Assembly (NCBI GenBank): GCA_043228905.1
Contig: JBHGNT010000007.1
Coordinates: 18,290,001 to 18,354,000 of the forward strand
Reading direction: 5' to 3'
DNA from: Azolla caroliniana
Taxonomy: Eukaryota; Polypodiophyta
Length of the DNA stretch: 64,000 nucleotides
Positions 20,201 to 32,200 of this stretch are shown here, in pieces. Position 1 is the stretch's first letter; each line of letters opens with the position of its first letter. The notes under the pieces are model-generated. The model worked only from the letters and a program-made list of their open reading frames with translations. It searched no databases and was not told the DNA's origin. The position numbers and the translations under genes were made by a program.

Positions 20201-23200
20201 ACCCAGATGTTGGCATCTGGCACTATCAAAGCCTTGGAAAAAACAGGCAGTGCACTTTCAGGTAAATTTATCTTTTGAGTGGTAATTGATTAATTTAGCA
20301 GGAGCGTTTTTTAAAGAATATTTCATAAATGATAAGTATAATTATAGTAATTGTTTTGTCTCTGTTTTAAAACTTAACCACAGATATTAAATTTTTGCAG
20401 TTTTCTGGATTTCATTTTTGTAATATGAAGTTCCATGTGCTATCATTTCATGTCGATGATTTCTCTTGAGAATCTCACATGAGCTGAAAACCAGTTTCCC
20501 TCATCTCTTTTTATCTTATTTACTTTTATATTTACGAAGTAATATTTATTTTATTTTGATTTGTTGTTCTCAAAGACGAGACAACACTTAAGATGTAATC
20601 TCTTGTTTGGTCTTATAAGCCATTTTGGCCTCTTAAAAGACGTTAATATATCTTTCTTTCTTTCTTATATAAGTTTTAATGCAATAATACTTTGGAAAAA
20701 CTCATCCATGGAAGATATTTGAGCCTTTGGCTAGTACGCCTATGAGCTAGTTATTGTTTTTTTTTCCGTAGTGAAATTTCACACAGGTTTGTCACTCTGA
20801 GGGATATTCATGCACAGAGGGTAGAGTCAATGCAGTAAAGAGGCAAGAAAGAAAGAAAGAAAGAAAGAAAGATATATTAACGTCTTTTAAGAGGCCAAAA
20901 TGGCCTATAAGACCGAATAAGAGATTACATCTTAAATGTTTTCTCGTCTTTGAGAACAAATCAAAATAAAGTAAATATTACACAATAAATATAAAAGTAA
21001 ATAAGATGAAGAGAAAAGAGACGAGAGAATCTGGTTTTTGGCACATGCGAGATTCTCAAGTTAGGTGTATTGTAGCCTCTGTCTCCGAAAGATCTCTATC
21101 ATAGGTCGATCTAGAATGGAAATGTCTCCAAAGCGAGGGAAGCACCTACGATGGCGGGAGATAATGGCTTTTGAGAAAATGTCATTATCCAACAAGAGGA
21201 GCTAGCCAGATGCCTTTTTGAGAGATTAAGTTGCTAGTTCATACATATGATTACTAGCTTGTTGTTAGAAAAACTGTGAATAACAGCAGCGGAGCAATTG
21301 TTAAAACCAATTAGACACAGCTAACCTGTGAGAAGGCTGTTAGACAGCAGTAGAAAAAATGGTTGCAAAGAGTAGAGGCACAACCAAAGAGTAGAGCTTG
21401 TTTTTAAGTAGCAACCAAAGTAAAAGTCTTTACAAAAGAGGCTGGTATAGCCTATTTATACAAAATTAGGGAAAGTGGGTGAAATGGTTGTTTGGTAGTT
21501 AAGTGACTCTTGTACTACCAAACAGGTACAATAAACTAGGAATAAGAGGGAATATCTTGGAAAAAGTGGAAGAGAGAAAAGGCATTTAAAGCGTTGCAGA
21601 TTCTAGAGAGAGAAGGCATTTAAAAAGTTGCAGATTCTAGAGAGAGAAGAATCTGGGAAGAGAGAGAATGTAGTATAGAGATAATAAAGATGAAAGAGAG
21701 TGCAGGTCTGGAGCTGCCACCCTCCAACACTTGTAAGATCAGGGTCAAGTAATGAATGTGACTGTTGCATGTATTTTAACTCAACTTCTCCATTCTTGTT
21801 GTCTGCTAGCTGACATGGGAATTCTATTGTAGCTTTTCTATCTTTTTGAAAATGCCTGTTTATCCAGCAAAGAGATAGAAAACTGACATTCTATGGTCTT
21901 CTTACTAGCCATATGCAAGGATTATGTTCAAATCGAAGGGGATGTAGGTGCAGCCAGGTATTTCTGTTTTCCTTCAGGGTTTATATAGTTAAGATCTGTA
22001 AAAAATGGCAACTTCTGACAAATAATGCTTATTTATGGCATTACACGTCATGATTCTGTTTGCTTGTATGATTACCCCACACACATATGATAGCATATAC
22101 ATGCCATATACTCAGTCAAATATAAATATTTTACTAGGTAAAAATGTTATCATATTTTGTTTTGAATATTACCCTAAATGCTAACATTTGTTTGCCCTGC
22201 AGCAAGGTGTGGATGGTTGAAAAACTTTTAGTAGCTGTACACATCACTGCTGCTGCAGAAGCCATAGTGCTGGGTGCAACTGCTGGAATAAACACCAGAG
22301 ATCTTTATGAGATTATAACAAATGCAGCAGGCAGTTCACAGTAAGTCTTAGCAGGAGACACCGAAATCCTGTTTTTCTGTAACATGAAAATACAAATATT
22401 TTAAAAGTTATCATTGGACTGAAAACAGGAACTGACTTTGCAATGCTCATACGTTTGTGGACGAGTGTATTAACATATTCAATACTTGATTGGGGTTTTT
22501 TGGAGGGAGAAGGAGATAATACTAATAATTATAGAAGCAGTAAATAGTAAATTATGTTACGAGTACAAAAAGAAAAACGTCTTTCTCCTCTAGTTTCCTA
22601 TAATTAAATACATATCCAACACAAAGGTCTGCTGATCACTGGACTGAAATTATGGACCTGAAGGCAAATTGGAAACTGCAAATATCTTGATCAATCAACC
22701 AAACATGCTATATACATTTTGGATTCTTTTTGTAAGAAAGAAATTCTATTATAATTGCTAGTTATATGGAGAAATATGAAAAATATATTAATGTCTCAAC
22801 AGAACCATAACACAAGTACAAGATTACAACTGTCTATGTTAAAGTCATCTATGTGAGTACAAAAAGAAAACCGTCTTTCTCCTCTAGTTTCTTAAAATTA
22901 AATGCACAGCCAACACAAAGGTCTGCTGATTATTGGACTGAAATTATGGAGCTCCAAAAGTAACTTCTGAGGTCCGGAGCTAACATTCTCCTCCAGGTAA
23001 ATCAGAAAGAAAGAAAGATACATTGAGGCCAAAATGGCCTATAAAACCAAACAAAAGATTACATCTTAAGCGTTGTCAAGTTTTTGAGAACAACAAACCA
23101 AAATGAATGTTACTAATTAAAAAGTAAATAAGATAAAAAGTGACTAAAGAATCTTGTTATCGGTTCATGTAAGATTCTCAATTCAGATATATTGTACTTT

Positions 23201-26200
23201 CTGTCTGTGAAAGATCTCTAGAAAGTTATATTAAAGTCTTTTAAGAGGCCGATTGAGAAATTACGTCTTAAAATGTTGTCTCATCTGTGAGGACAGCAAC
23301 CCAAAATAAACATAACTAAGTAAAAAGTAAATAGGGAGAGAAAGAACATGGAAACCCTAGGAAAAGGTCTATAAGACCAATTGAGAAACTACATTAAAAT
23401 GTTGTGTCATCTGTGAGGACAACAAACCAAAATAAACATAACTAAGTAAAAAATAAATAGAAAGATAGAGAACATGGAAACCTTAGGAAAAGGTCTCGTG
23501 TTCTCATAGTGTGAAAGGGAATAAAGACGAGTACTTAAATGTAATGGAAGTATAAAAGCCAATGTTTTGGCCTTTTAAAAGATGTTAATATACCTTTCGT
23601 TCTTCCCCACATCTGCCTAACTTTGTGCAAGTTTAGATTTGATCTCTTTTCTCTTATGATACACTTAGAAATTCGGGTAGGAATATATGCATATAAATCT
23701 ATTTAAGACTGGAACGTGCGGCCTTTTGGTTTCCAACGTAGTTGGGAGCTCTTTGAGCAAAGGTACCTAAGACTGGCAGGTATATCATCAAAACAACTTG
23801 GTGAACATGGAGATCATCATTATTGGTATGCTGAAATGCAAGAATGCCTTGAATCACATTGCGCATTTATAAATTATTCTCATATATTTAATGCAAATTC
23901 CCACTTGACTTATCATAGAAAAATACTAGATAACCCTGAATTGTAACTTCTGATCTAGCTGGAGGAGAATGCTAAATACCCAAAATTGGTAGCAGTTCTT
24001 TAATGCTGCAGATAAATGATGGGTTTAAACATATCCCTAAATTTACCAATGATTGGTAAACTTGAGTTTTGCAACTTTATGCAACATAGAATGTAGAATG
24101 GAGAGTCTAGGTATTGTATCCTGAGAAATTATGATCATGAAAGTGAAGTAAACTATAGACTTTGTTTTTATGGGTGGTTCTAATAGTTTTCTGTAAAAAA
24201 CACCACTTCTATTTTAGCATGTTTGTGGATCGAGTGCCTCAAATGCTGGCGGATGAATATCTGAAGTCAGGTTCTACTATTCGCAACTTTCTTAACAGTT
24301 TGGTAATATTTCATGTCCAATTTCAATTCTCTTAGTGTTCTTTGAGTATATTCCTTTATTCTCGTTGATGATTGCCTGTATTTTGTTAAGAATATAGAAA
24401 GATGATAATCATTCTAAGGATAGTACTTTCTACTATGTCGTAGGAATGTTAAAGCAAACAATGATGGGGTATTAACATCCTAGTAAATATATAGCAGGAG
24501 AAAGACGGAAAGATATTTTAATGTCCTTCAAGAGGTCATAGTGGCCTTAACGCCAAACAAGAGATTACAGCTTAAATGTTAAAGCAGATGTGTGTCCATA
24601 TAAGAGGGCCTGATGATGAATCCATGCTCTGATGTATGTAAAACGTGTCCTATAGTGGGCCATCTTCCTACCAAGAGATGTAGTGGGCTGGTCCATCTTA
24701 TTTTGTATTCGAACATGATTCTATCAGTTCGAATCACTCTATTTTTTCCACTTTGCTGGCCTCAATATTACACTCTAGTTGGCCCTTTGAATGGACAAAA
24801 TTTCCAACCTTGCTCATTGTCTAGATTTTCCTCACTTTTAAGGGCTGTAAACTGTACCAACTGATAGCTCATGTGCAACTATGCATCTTTTGTTTGACAT
24901 TTTTAATTGTAGAATATTAACTTTGGATGCCTTTAGAATGTTTGATAGAAAACAATGCAGAGACACAAGAAACAACATGGTCAGAAAAGAACAATAGGTT
25001 CTTCTAGAATGGTTAGGTGGCTATAAAACTTGGAACTTATAATGCCTCCAAAGATCAATTAAAATAACAAATTCAAAGTGTTCTCTTATGTCCTTGTGTT
25101 TGGTTCTAATTTTTGTTTCTTTAAATAAAAACATAAAGTACTCATATTACTACTATGTATTGTAGAGTTTATTGCTTGAAGAAGCACGAACCCTTCTGTT
25201 CCCTCTGCCACTCACTGCAATAGCAAACCAGTATTTTCATATGGGTAAGTTTTTGAGGTTCTTTTTGAAACATTTTGTCCGATGTTTATGATGTATTGTC
25301 CGATGTTTATTGCTTGATATGAGTGGTTGGGTGGGCCGAAAAAGGAAGCCCACAAGAAGATGCCAAGAATCTCGGAACAAAGATTGGAGCATCAGATATT
25401 CCATTTGCTTCAGCATGGAGGGTGGGAAGAGATGAGTCTAGAGCTAAAGCACTTATCATCCGCTTCATGGATATTGACAATAAAAAAGCTTTCCTCTCTA
25501 AAAGAAAGGCACTCAAGGGTGAAAAAATATACTTAGACGACGATCTCACTCCAGCCCAAGTGGCACACTGCAAAGAAAACATGCCACGAGTGCTTGATGC
25601 AAGAAAGGAAGGTAAATGGGCCGTATATAGAGATGGCAAGATCATTATTACAGAGAAGAGAACAACATGACGATCTATGGCCTATGAGACCCTACGCATG
25701 ACCATATGGAATTGCAACGGCTCTCTACGGACAAATGTCGGATATTTTGAAGATACATTGAAAAACACAGATATTGCTATGTATACAGAGACTCACCAAT
25801 GCATGGCTAACAAACTCCCTGAGGTACAAGGATATAGATGGGAGTCAATATGTCACCCCCAACCTCGGACACGAGGAAGCACTAGAGGTTCGGGAGGAGT
25901 GGCTATGCTATACAAAGAGGAGCTCCATGATAGAGTGCATGTTGTCCATAAGGATGTAGATGCATGCTACATGTGGATACGAATAAAAAGAGGGGATCTT
26001 AGAGAGTTATATATTGCAATTTGCTACTTTCCACCTGCCTACTTAAGGTTTGCACCTCTAGGTGAATCACCATATCTACCACTATATGATGACATCATAA
26101 GATTTGCTTCTATGGGGGACATAATACTATTAGGAGATTTTAATGCATGAACCAAGGATGAATAAACAACTATTTTTAACACCAATGAGGCTGTTTATGG

Positions 26201-29200
26201 AGAAGTTATGGCGGAAGAGGTTGGTCTAAAGCAACAAGCTCAAGATATGAGTGTTATAACTGAATATGGAAAACACTTTCTAGCCTTAGGAAGCACGCAT
26301 GGATTTGTGATATATAAAGGCTTGTCACAGTGGCCTGGATCAGATGCTTTGACATGTTGGAACCCAAAAGGGGGTGCAAGCACAGTTGATTATCTAATGG
26401 GATCTCCATCTCTTTTACCTGAAATAACAGTGTTCACTATATCGGGGAGACCTATTGGCTTGGCAGCTGATCATGCATATCTACGGTTCGAGGTAAATGA
26501 TGGATGCACAAAGGATGTATATGCTAAGGAGAGTGGGCTGAATAAGTATCTATTTACTCGCGAGACAATTGATGTGTATAGTTGTGGTGTATACAATGGC
26601 ATGCTAGATTTGGATCCTTTCGCACCCCTTGAAGAACTTACCCAAGGATTATCCAAATCATTGCATAAAGCAACCACAAATGCCTTCCCTCACACAACGG
26701 CCAATCCTCCCAAACTCGGTAGAGTAATACAAAATAGTTTGTATGATGACGAATGTCGTGATACAAGGAGATGCTTGCAGTGTGATGTAACTCGGGGCAT
26801 TTATACACACAACCAAGCGAGAGCAACCTTCCAACGTCTCGTAAGGAAGAAGAAGAGACTGTATTTGGCTAAATTTGAAGATCATTTGTATCACTTGTTT
26901 CTAGGACAAGAGAGTAAAAGAGCATGGAAAATGTTTAATGAGAGGCAACCCACCACACAACTGACCTCACCTCAGGTGTGGCATGAATATGCAAAGGTTC
27001 TATATGATATCCCGGGCCAACCTCCTCTTCCCCACCCGAATGCTTCATGCCCACATGAATCAACCTTCTTTACACCACAAAATGTCAGAAATTCCATTGA
27101 TCGGTTACAATTTGGGAAGGCCCAAGATCATGATGGATTGGTGGGTGAGCACTTTATCTATGCACGTGACACCTTGCTCCCATTGCTAGCACACATACAA
27201 TTGATCGGGCAATGGCAATTTGCTGTGCACGTAGGCCCCGGCCCCATGGACCACGACCTCGACACCCTTGTCATCGACAGATAAAAGCCATTATCTCCCT
27301 CCATCGTAGGTGCTTCCCTCGCTTCGGAGACATTTCCATTCTGGATCGACCTATGCTAGAGATCTTTTGAAGAAAAAAGCTACAATATACCTAACTTGAG
27401 GATCTCACATGTGCCAAAAACCAGATTCCCTCATTTCTTTTCTTTTCATGTTATTTACTTTTATATTTATTGTGTAATATTGATTTTATTTTGATTTGTT
27501 CTCGAAGACGAGACAACACTTAAGATGTAATCTCTTATTTGGTCTTATAGGCCATTTTGGCATCTTAAAAGACGTTAATATATCTTTCTTTCTTTCTATG
27601 AAGCATGTTCCTCTGGATATGGTGACTTCTCGGATGCAGCTGTGGTCAAGGTGCTTAAATTCTTCTGTATAATTATTCAAAGTGAAAGCAAAGCATGCAG
27701 ACCAGACTGTCTCGACCAGACACGTGCATGGGATCACAGCACAATTAGAACATTAAAGCAAATATTTACTTTTCATATATCATAGAATAGATATATACAT
27801 ATATGTAGCGAAGATATTGAATATGGGCATCATGTTTTTTTTATCATTTTACATATGCTTTTGTTGTAAGGTATGGGAGAAAACTGCCGGTGTCAAAGTT
27901 ACTGCAGCTGCAAAGTATGATCACGAGACTTTTTCTCAAAAGGCAGAAAATATAGTGAAAGAAGCTCCATCAGTACAACATGTTGGGTTCATTGGACTTG
28001 GTGCTATGGGCTTTGGCATGGCATCAACATTACTTCGGGAGAAGTTCATAGTTTGTGGATTTGATGTAAGATGCATGCGAAATGACTGTTTTGTCTGCTT
28101 GTGATTTCTAATGCATTTTAATGAGTTTATGAAAAATGAATGGGTCAATCAAAATGACACTTTCTTTTTCTTTTGATTTATAACGTACTTATAAAAAGAA
28201 AATAATGATTTATTTCAAATTATTATCTCTCCATTCAAATAAAACATCACTTCATCTTCAAGCAAGGAGGCTTTGTTCCATCTTCTTTCATTTAGATCTC
28301 CATATGATGAGGATATTTACACCAGCATTATGCTTAATATTCCATCATGACGGTATCTTTCAGTGCAATAACTGCTTTTTTTGGCTATGAATGTCAAATG
28401 TACAATCTTTGTACTTCCCTACTCACAACAGTTTGGAAGGATTAATGTACAGATAGTACACAGCCTGTGCCATGATGTGGCCGGTGTAGAGGAGGAATAT
28501 AGAGAACGTGAAGAATAAAGAGAAAAAGGGGACAGTGCAGAAATCAATGTAAAAATATGTAAATACAATCTGAAAAATATATAATAATGAAAAGTCAATG
28601 GCCTAGTGGTTAAGGCTATTGATTGTGTGGGAGAAGGTGTAGGATTTGAATCCTAGCATGAGTGCGTGGGTGCTAACTACCCTTTTTTTAACATTTCAAT
28701 GAGAAGGGGGTGTTTACGCATTTAATGCAATCAGTGAGCCTCTTCTCTCACTATAAAATGGGATTTGAGGGCTCATTTTCGGGTTGGATTTTATTGGGAT
28801 GTTTTTGGGTGTTTTGAAGAGCTCGTCTTCTATTTCTTTTATGCGGGTATTCTTCTACCCTTTTCTAGGCTTTCTTCCTTCTTTTATATTAGGGGTTTTG
28901 GGGTGTGAGAGTGGAAATTGGGCCACTTCTCCTTCTTCGTCTCGAACTTGGTTTTTCTTGCTTGAACGAGGGGAAAGGATGAGAAGAGGATCTCGAAAAG
29001 GACAAAAAAGAGGTAGTGGAAAGATTCAACAGCAAAAGGAGAAGGCCATTGATCGTGAGGTTGGGCCACTAAAACTCAAGAGTCCTTCCTCCTGGTTTAC
29101 TCCCAATCTCCAAACAACTATTCCCTTGTAATCACCTCTCGCATTTGCTATTTTAATCACTCATTGTAAACCCTATTTTGAAAAAGGGGATATTTTGTTA

Positions 29201-32200
29201 ATAATTTAGTGGGTGTTGCCTTAATCCAAGAGTTTTAATACTAAGCACGGGTCTTAATTCCCATTTTCCTTGTGTAATCGTGTTGAGTGGAGGAAAGATA
29301 GTTAGGGAGGTTGATTCTCAACGTCCACAACAAAGTTTCCTTCAGTCATGATTCTTCAATCTGAGGCTTCCTTGAATCACGATTCCTCGAACCAAGGTTT
29401 CCTCGAATCACGATTCCTGATTCCTCAAGCCAGGTTTCCTTGAATCATGATTTCCTCTAATCCTAATTACTCAAGCCTAAATTCTTCAAGCTAGGTTTCC
29501 TTGAACCAGGAATCCTCGAATCAAATTCCTTGAAAGTGATAATTCTTGAAATACAAAGGGGTTACATGAGGGCTACCCATGAAGGGCTTTAACTCTTCTC
29601 ACACAGTATTACATCCTAACTGGTCAATATCCCCTGTGGTCTCGCTTGAGTAGGACACACTCGTTCGTTTACGCGACATCTATCTTCTTAATTAAAACAA
29701 AAATTCAATTCCCTTTTATCTCTTTGTCTAATTTCTAAAACCTTTCTATATGGAACAGGTTTATGAACCAACTTTGGTAAGATTCAGGAAACTTGGAGGA
29801 CTCACAGGGAATTCTGTCGCAGAAGCTGTAAGAGGTATAACATTGTCAAAGGAGTAATTTGTTTTACCAAGTTTCAAAATAGTTAAAAGGTTCCCGGAAG
29901 ATATATCTTATTTTTATACACAATGTCAAGCATTTTAACGTTCATATAAACTAGTGAAATCATTGAGGAGTCTGACTTCATCTTCTATGAGATGAAGTTG
30001 TAGGCTGAAAGGAAAATCGACTAGCCAAAAGAAAATCCTGACTGAGTCTGCAGTAAGTAAGATATCCAGAAACTACATAACAAGGAGGAATGTACTCAGA
30101 TCTATTTAGCCTGCAGAATATGTTAGCCTTTTGTATGTTCTTTCTGGTGGTACCAATAATCTTTAAGTAACCATCCACTAAAATTGACTAAAGATCCTTC
30201 AGATTAGTGTGAATAGATGAATACTTCTCAAAACATTTTTCACCAAAATATTACTCTGCATAAAGACTATTCAAGAATCAAGAATCGTTATCTAAACCTA
30301 TGTAGTCTTCAATTAGTGGAATTTGGGCCATGGATTCTAGGGGATGGAAAACCTCTAACATGATCAGTTATAGTTATGCATGTAACATACTCCCCCACTT
30401 TAACGTACTCTCAGATTCTCAGAAAGTATAAACTTGCAGCTGATTGTACAATAGATTCATCTGTCTGAGATATTGTGTTTGTTAAAAATGTATCAAAATC
30501 AAGTTAAGCAGTGAAGTCATTTTATCTGAAATTCTGTTTACTGATCTCACTTTGTTAACTTTTTAGCCTCTGAAGTAGTTGTTGTGATGGTTGCAACGGA
30601 AACTCAGGCAGAGAGAGTATTGTTTGGAGAGGAAGGTGCTGTTGCAGGTCAGTGCACATATTCTCTGTTTCAGAATTTCTCAAAAGAGCTCTTCATTCTG
30701 GATCAAACTATGCTAGAGAACTTATGAAGAAAAAAATTACATTATATCTGTCTTGAGAATCTTACCTGTACCGATGACAAGATTCTTTAGTCACTTTTTA
30801 TCTTAGGAAAATTTATTTTAGTCTCTTGTCCTCAAAGACGAGACAACACCCAAAGATGCAACTCTTGTTTGGTCTTGTAGGCCATTTTCACCTCTTAAAA
30901 GACGTTAGTATATCATTCATTCATTCTCTCTTTATACTGACATGTTCCTGCTTTTTGTCAGCTGTTCCGAATGGTTGCACTATTGTGCTCTGCTCGACAG
31001 TGTCTCCAGTTTATGTCGCAAAACTCGAACAGCGCCTCAGAGGTAGTGTTTTTCCGGATTCTATTTCTTATGGACTTTCGGTAATTTATGTGTTTACTTT
31101 ATACTTTTGGATTAGTTTATTCTATGACCTCTTGGGAAAGCATCAGATTGGGAAAGCAGTGCTTAGTTGTGCTGTTTTTTTAGGAACTACTTTTTTCTCT
31201 TTAGGAGAGGTAGCTTCTAACTCACAATAAAATTATTACTAATTCTTTAGATATTTTAATGTCCGTATTCACTTTCAATAAAACCTACTAGTTCCTATTT
31301 ATACAAATTTCAACTAATACTCATTAGACCATAGGAGTCATATCCAAACCAGTATCACATTATGTTCTCCTATATAGTTAATATCCCATAGGTATGTGTG
31401 ATTCAGCTTCCAAGAAACTATGATTGAGTTCCTGTACAGCTTCTTGTTTACTCTCTGTGAATGCAACATTTTGGAAAATCTGCAATAGAGCAGACCAGAT
31501 ATTTCTGAAAAAACATATGGACTAGGATCCCAGGAGCTTTGTTTAGTGTCTTATATGATTTATATAGAATATTGTTCAGAGTATGGAGAATATTGTTTAT
31601 ATATAGTTTAACAAGGTGAGAGATTCACTATTGCTAAATTTGTGCAAGATGGATGTACTTTTTGAGATTGAATATTATTACATTTTAGAGTTTCTGAATC
31701 TTGGTGTGGGATCTTCACCAGCTTTTAGTCAGTTATATAAAGTAGGAAGTGGATGGTCAGCTTTTAGCCGAAATTAATGAAGAGAGAAGTTATTGAAGTA
31801 CAACAATACAGCCACAGCAGCTCATCAACAAAGAACAATGAGGACTTTCTTTGTTCATCATAGCTTGTGTTACAAGTTAATCAAGGACTGCAAAAGTAGG
31901 GTCTTGATTCAGAACAAATCAAATGGGTTACATTAGCTTAGGTTATAGTAATGTCCAATTCATGTAGGCCATAACATGTACACCACAACAATTTGGACCA
32001 CAGTCTCATCACCCTTGTTATTGAGAAATAAAGCCATTAGGACCTTGGAAGGGGTTACAATAGATTAGGTAATAGCAATGTCCGATGCACGTAGGCCATG
32101 ACATGTATGGCACAACCATTTGCACCACACCTCATCACAATTGTTATTAACAAATAACAAAAATGCCATTACGACTTGACAAATAAAACCATTATGACTT

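Larger units (their letters stand above)
25317..27597 (+). mobile_element. LINE retrotransposon, internally deleted, filling intron 10
   Basis: A non-LTR element in gene orientation. It has an ORF1 C-terminus, an ORF2 with endonuclease and the start of the reverse transcriptase, then a direct jump at about 27200 to the ORF2 3' end and the conserved 3' tail (hairpin GGCCATTTTGGC, GACGTTAATATATC, CTTT repeats). The catalytic RT core is missing, so the copy cannot mobilise itself. The tail ends six bases before the splice acceptor of exon 11. Confidence 0.93.
16201..27650 (+). other. Fusion gene exons 1-11: dehydrogenase-like module A (degenerate)
   Basis: Exons: 16201-16308, 18288-18366, 18817-18888, 18992-19063, 20022-20086, 20207-20261, 21909-21957, 22203-22340, 24218-24302, 25166-25244, 27604-27650 (residues 1-283). 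The fold pattern of a beta-hydroxyacid dehydrogenase is visible, but the key sites are lost. The GxGxxG loop reads TADPHG, the substrate loop (DAPVSGG in module B) reads NAVISFD, and the Lys and Asn of the active-site helix are Trp170 (codon 22210-22212) and Glu173 (22219-22221). The module probably has no catalytic activity and may be structural or regulatory. Confidence 0.9.

Noticed and set aside
25323-27284. Endonuclease and RT-like frames taken as a host gene
   Set aside because: They carry LINE ORF1/ORF2 motifs, two stops and an internal deletion, and lie inside one intron of the fusion gene.
30355-30420. Minus-strand GTGGGGGAGTATGTTACATG as polypurine tract and LTR start
   Set aside because: No matching internal domain or second LTR border could be found nearby.
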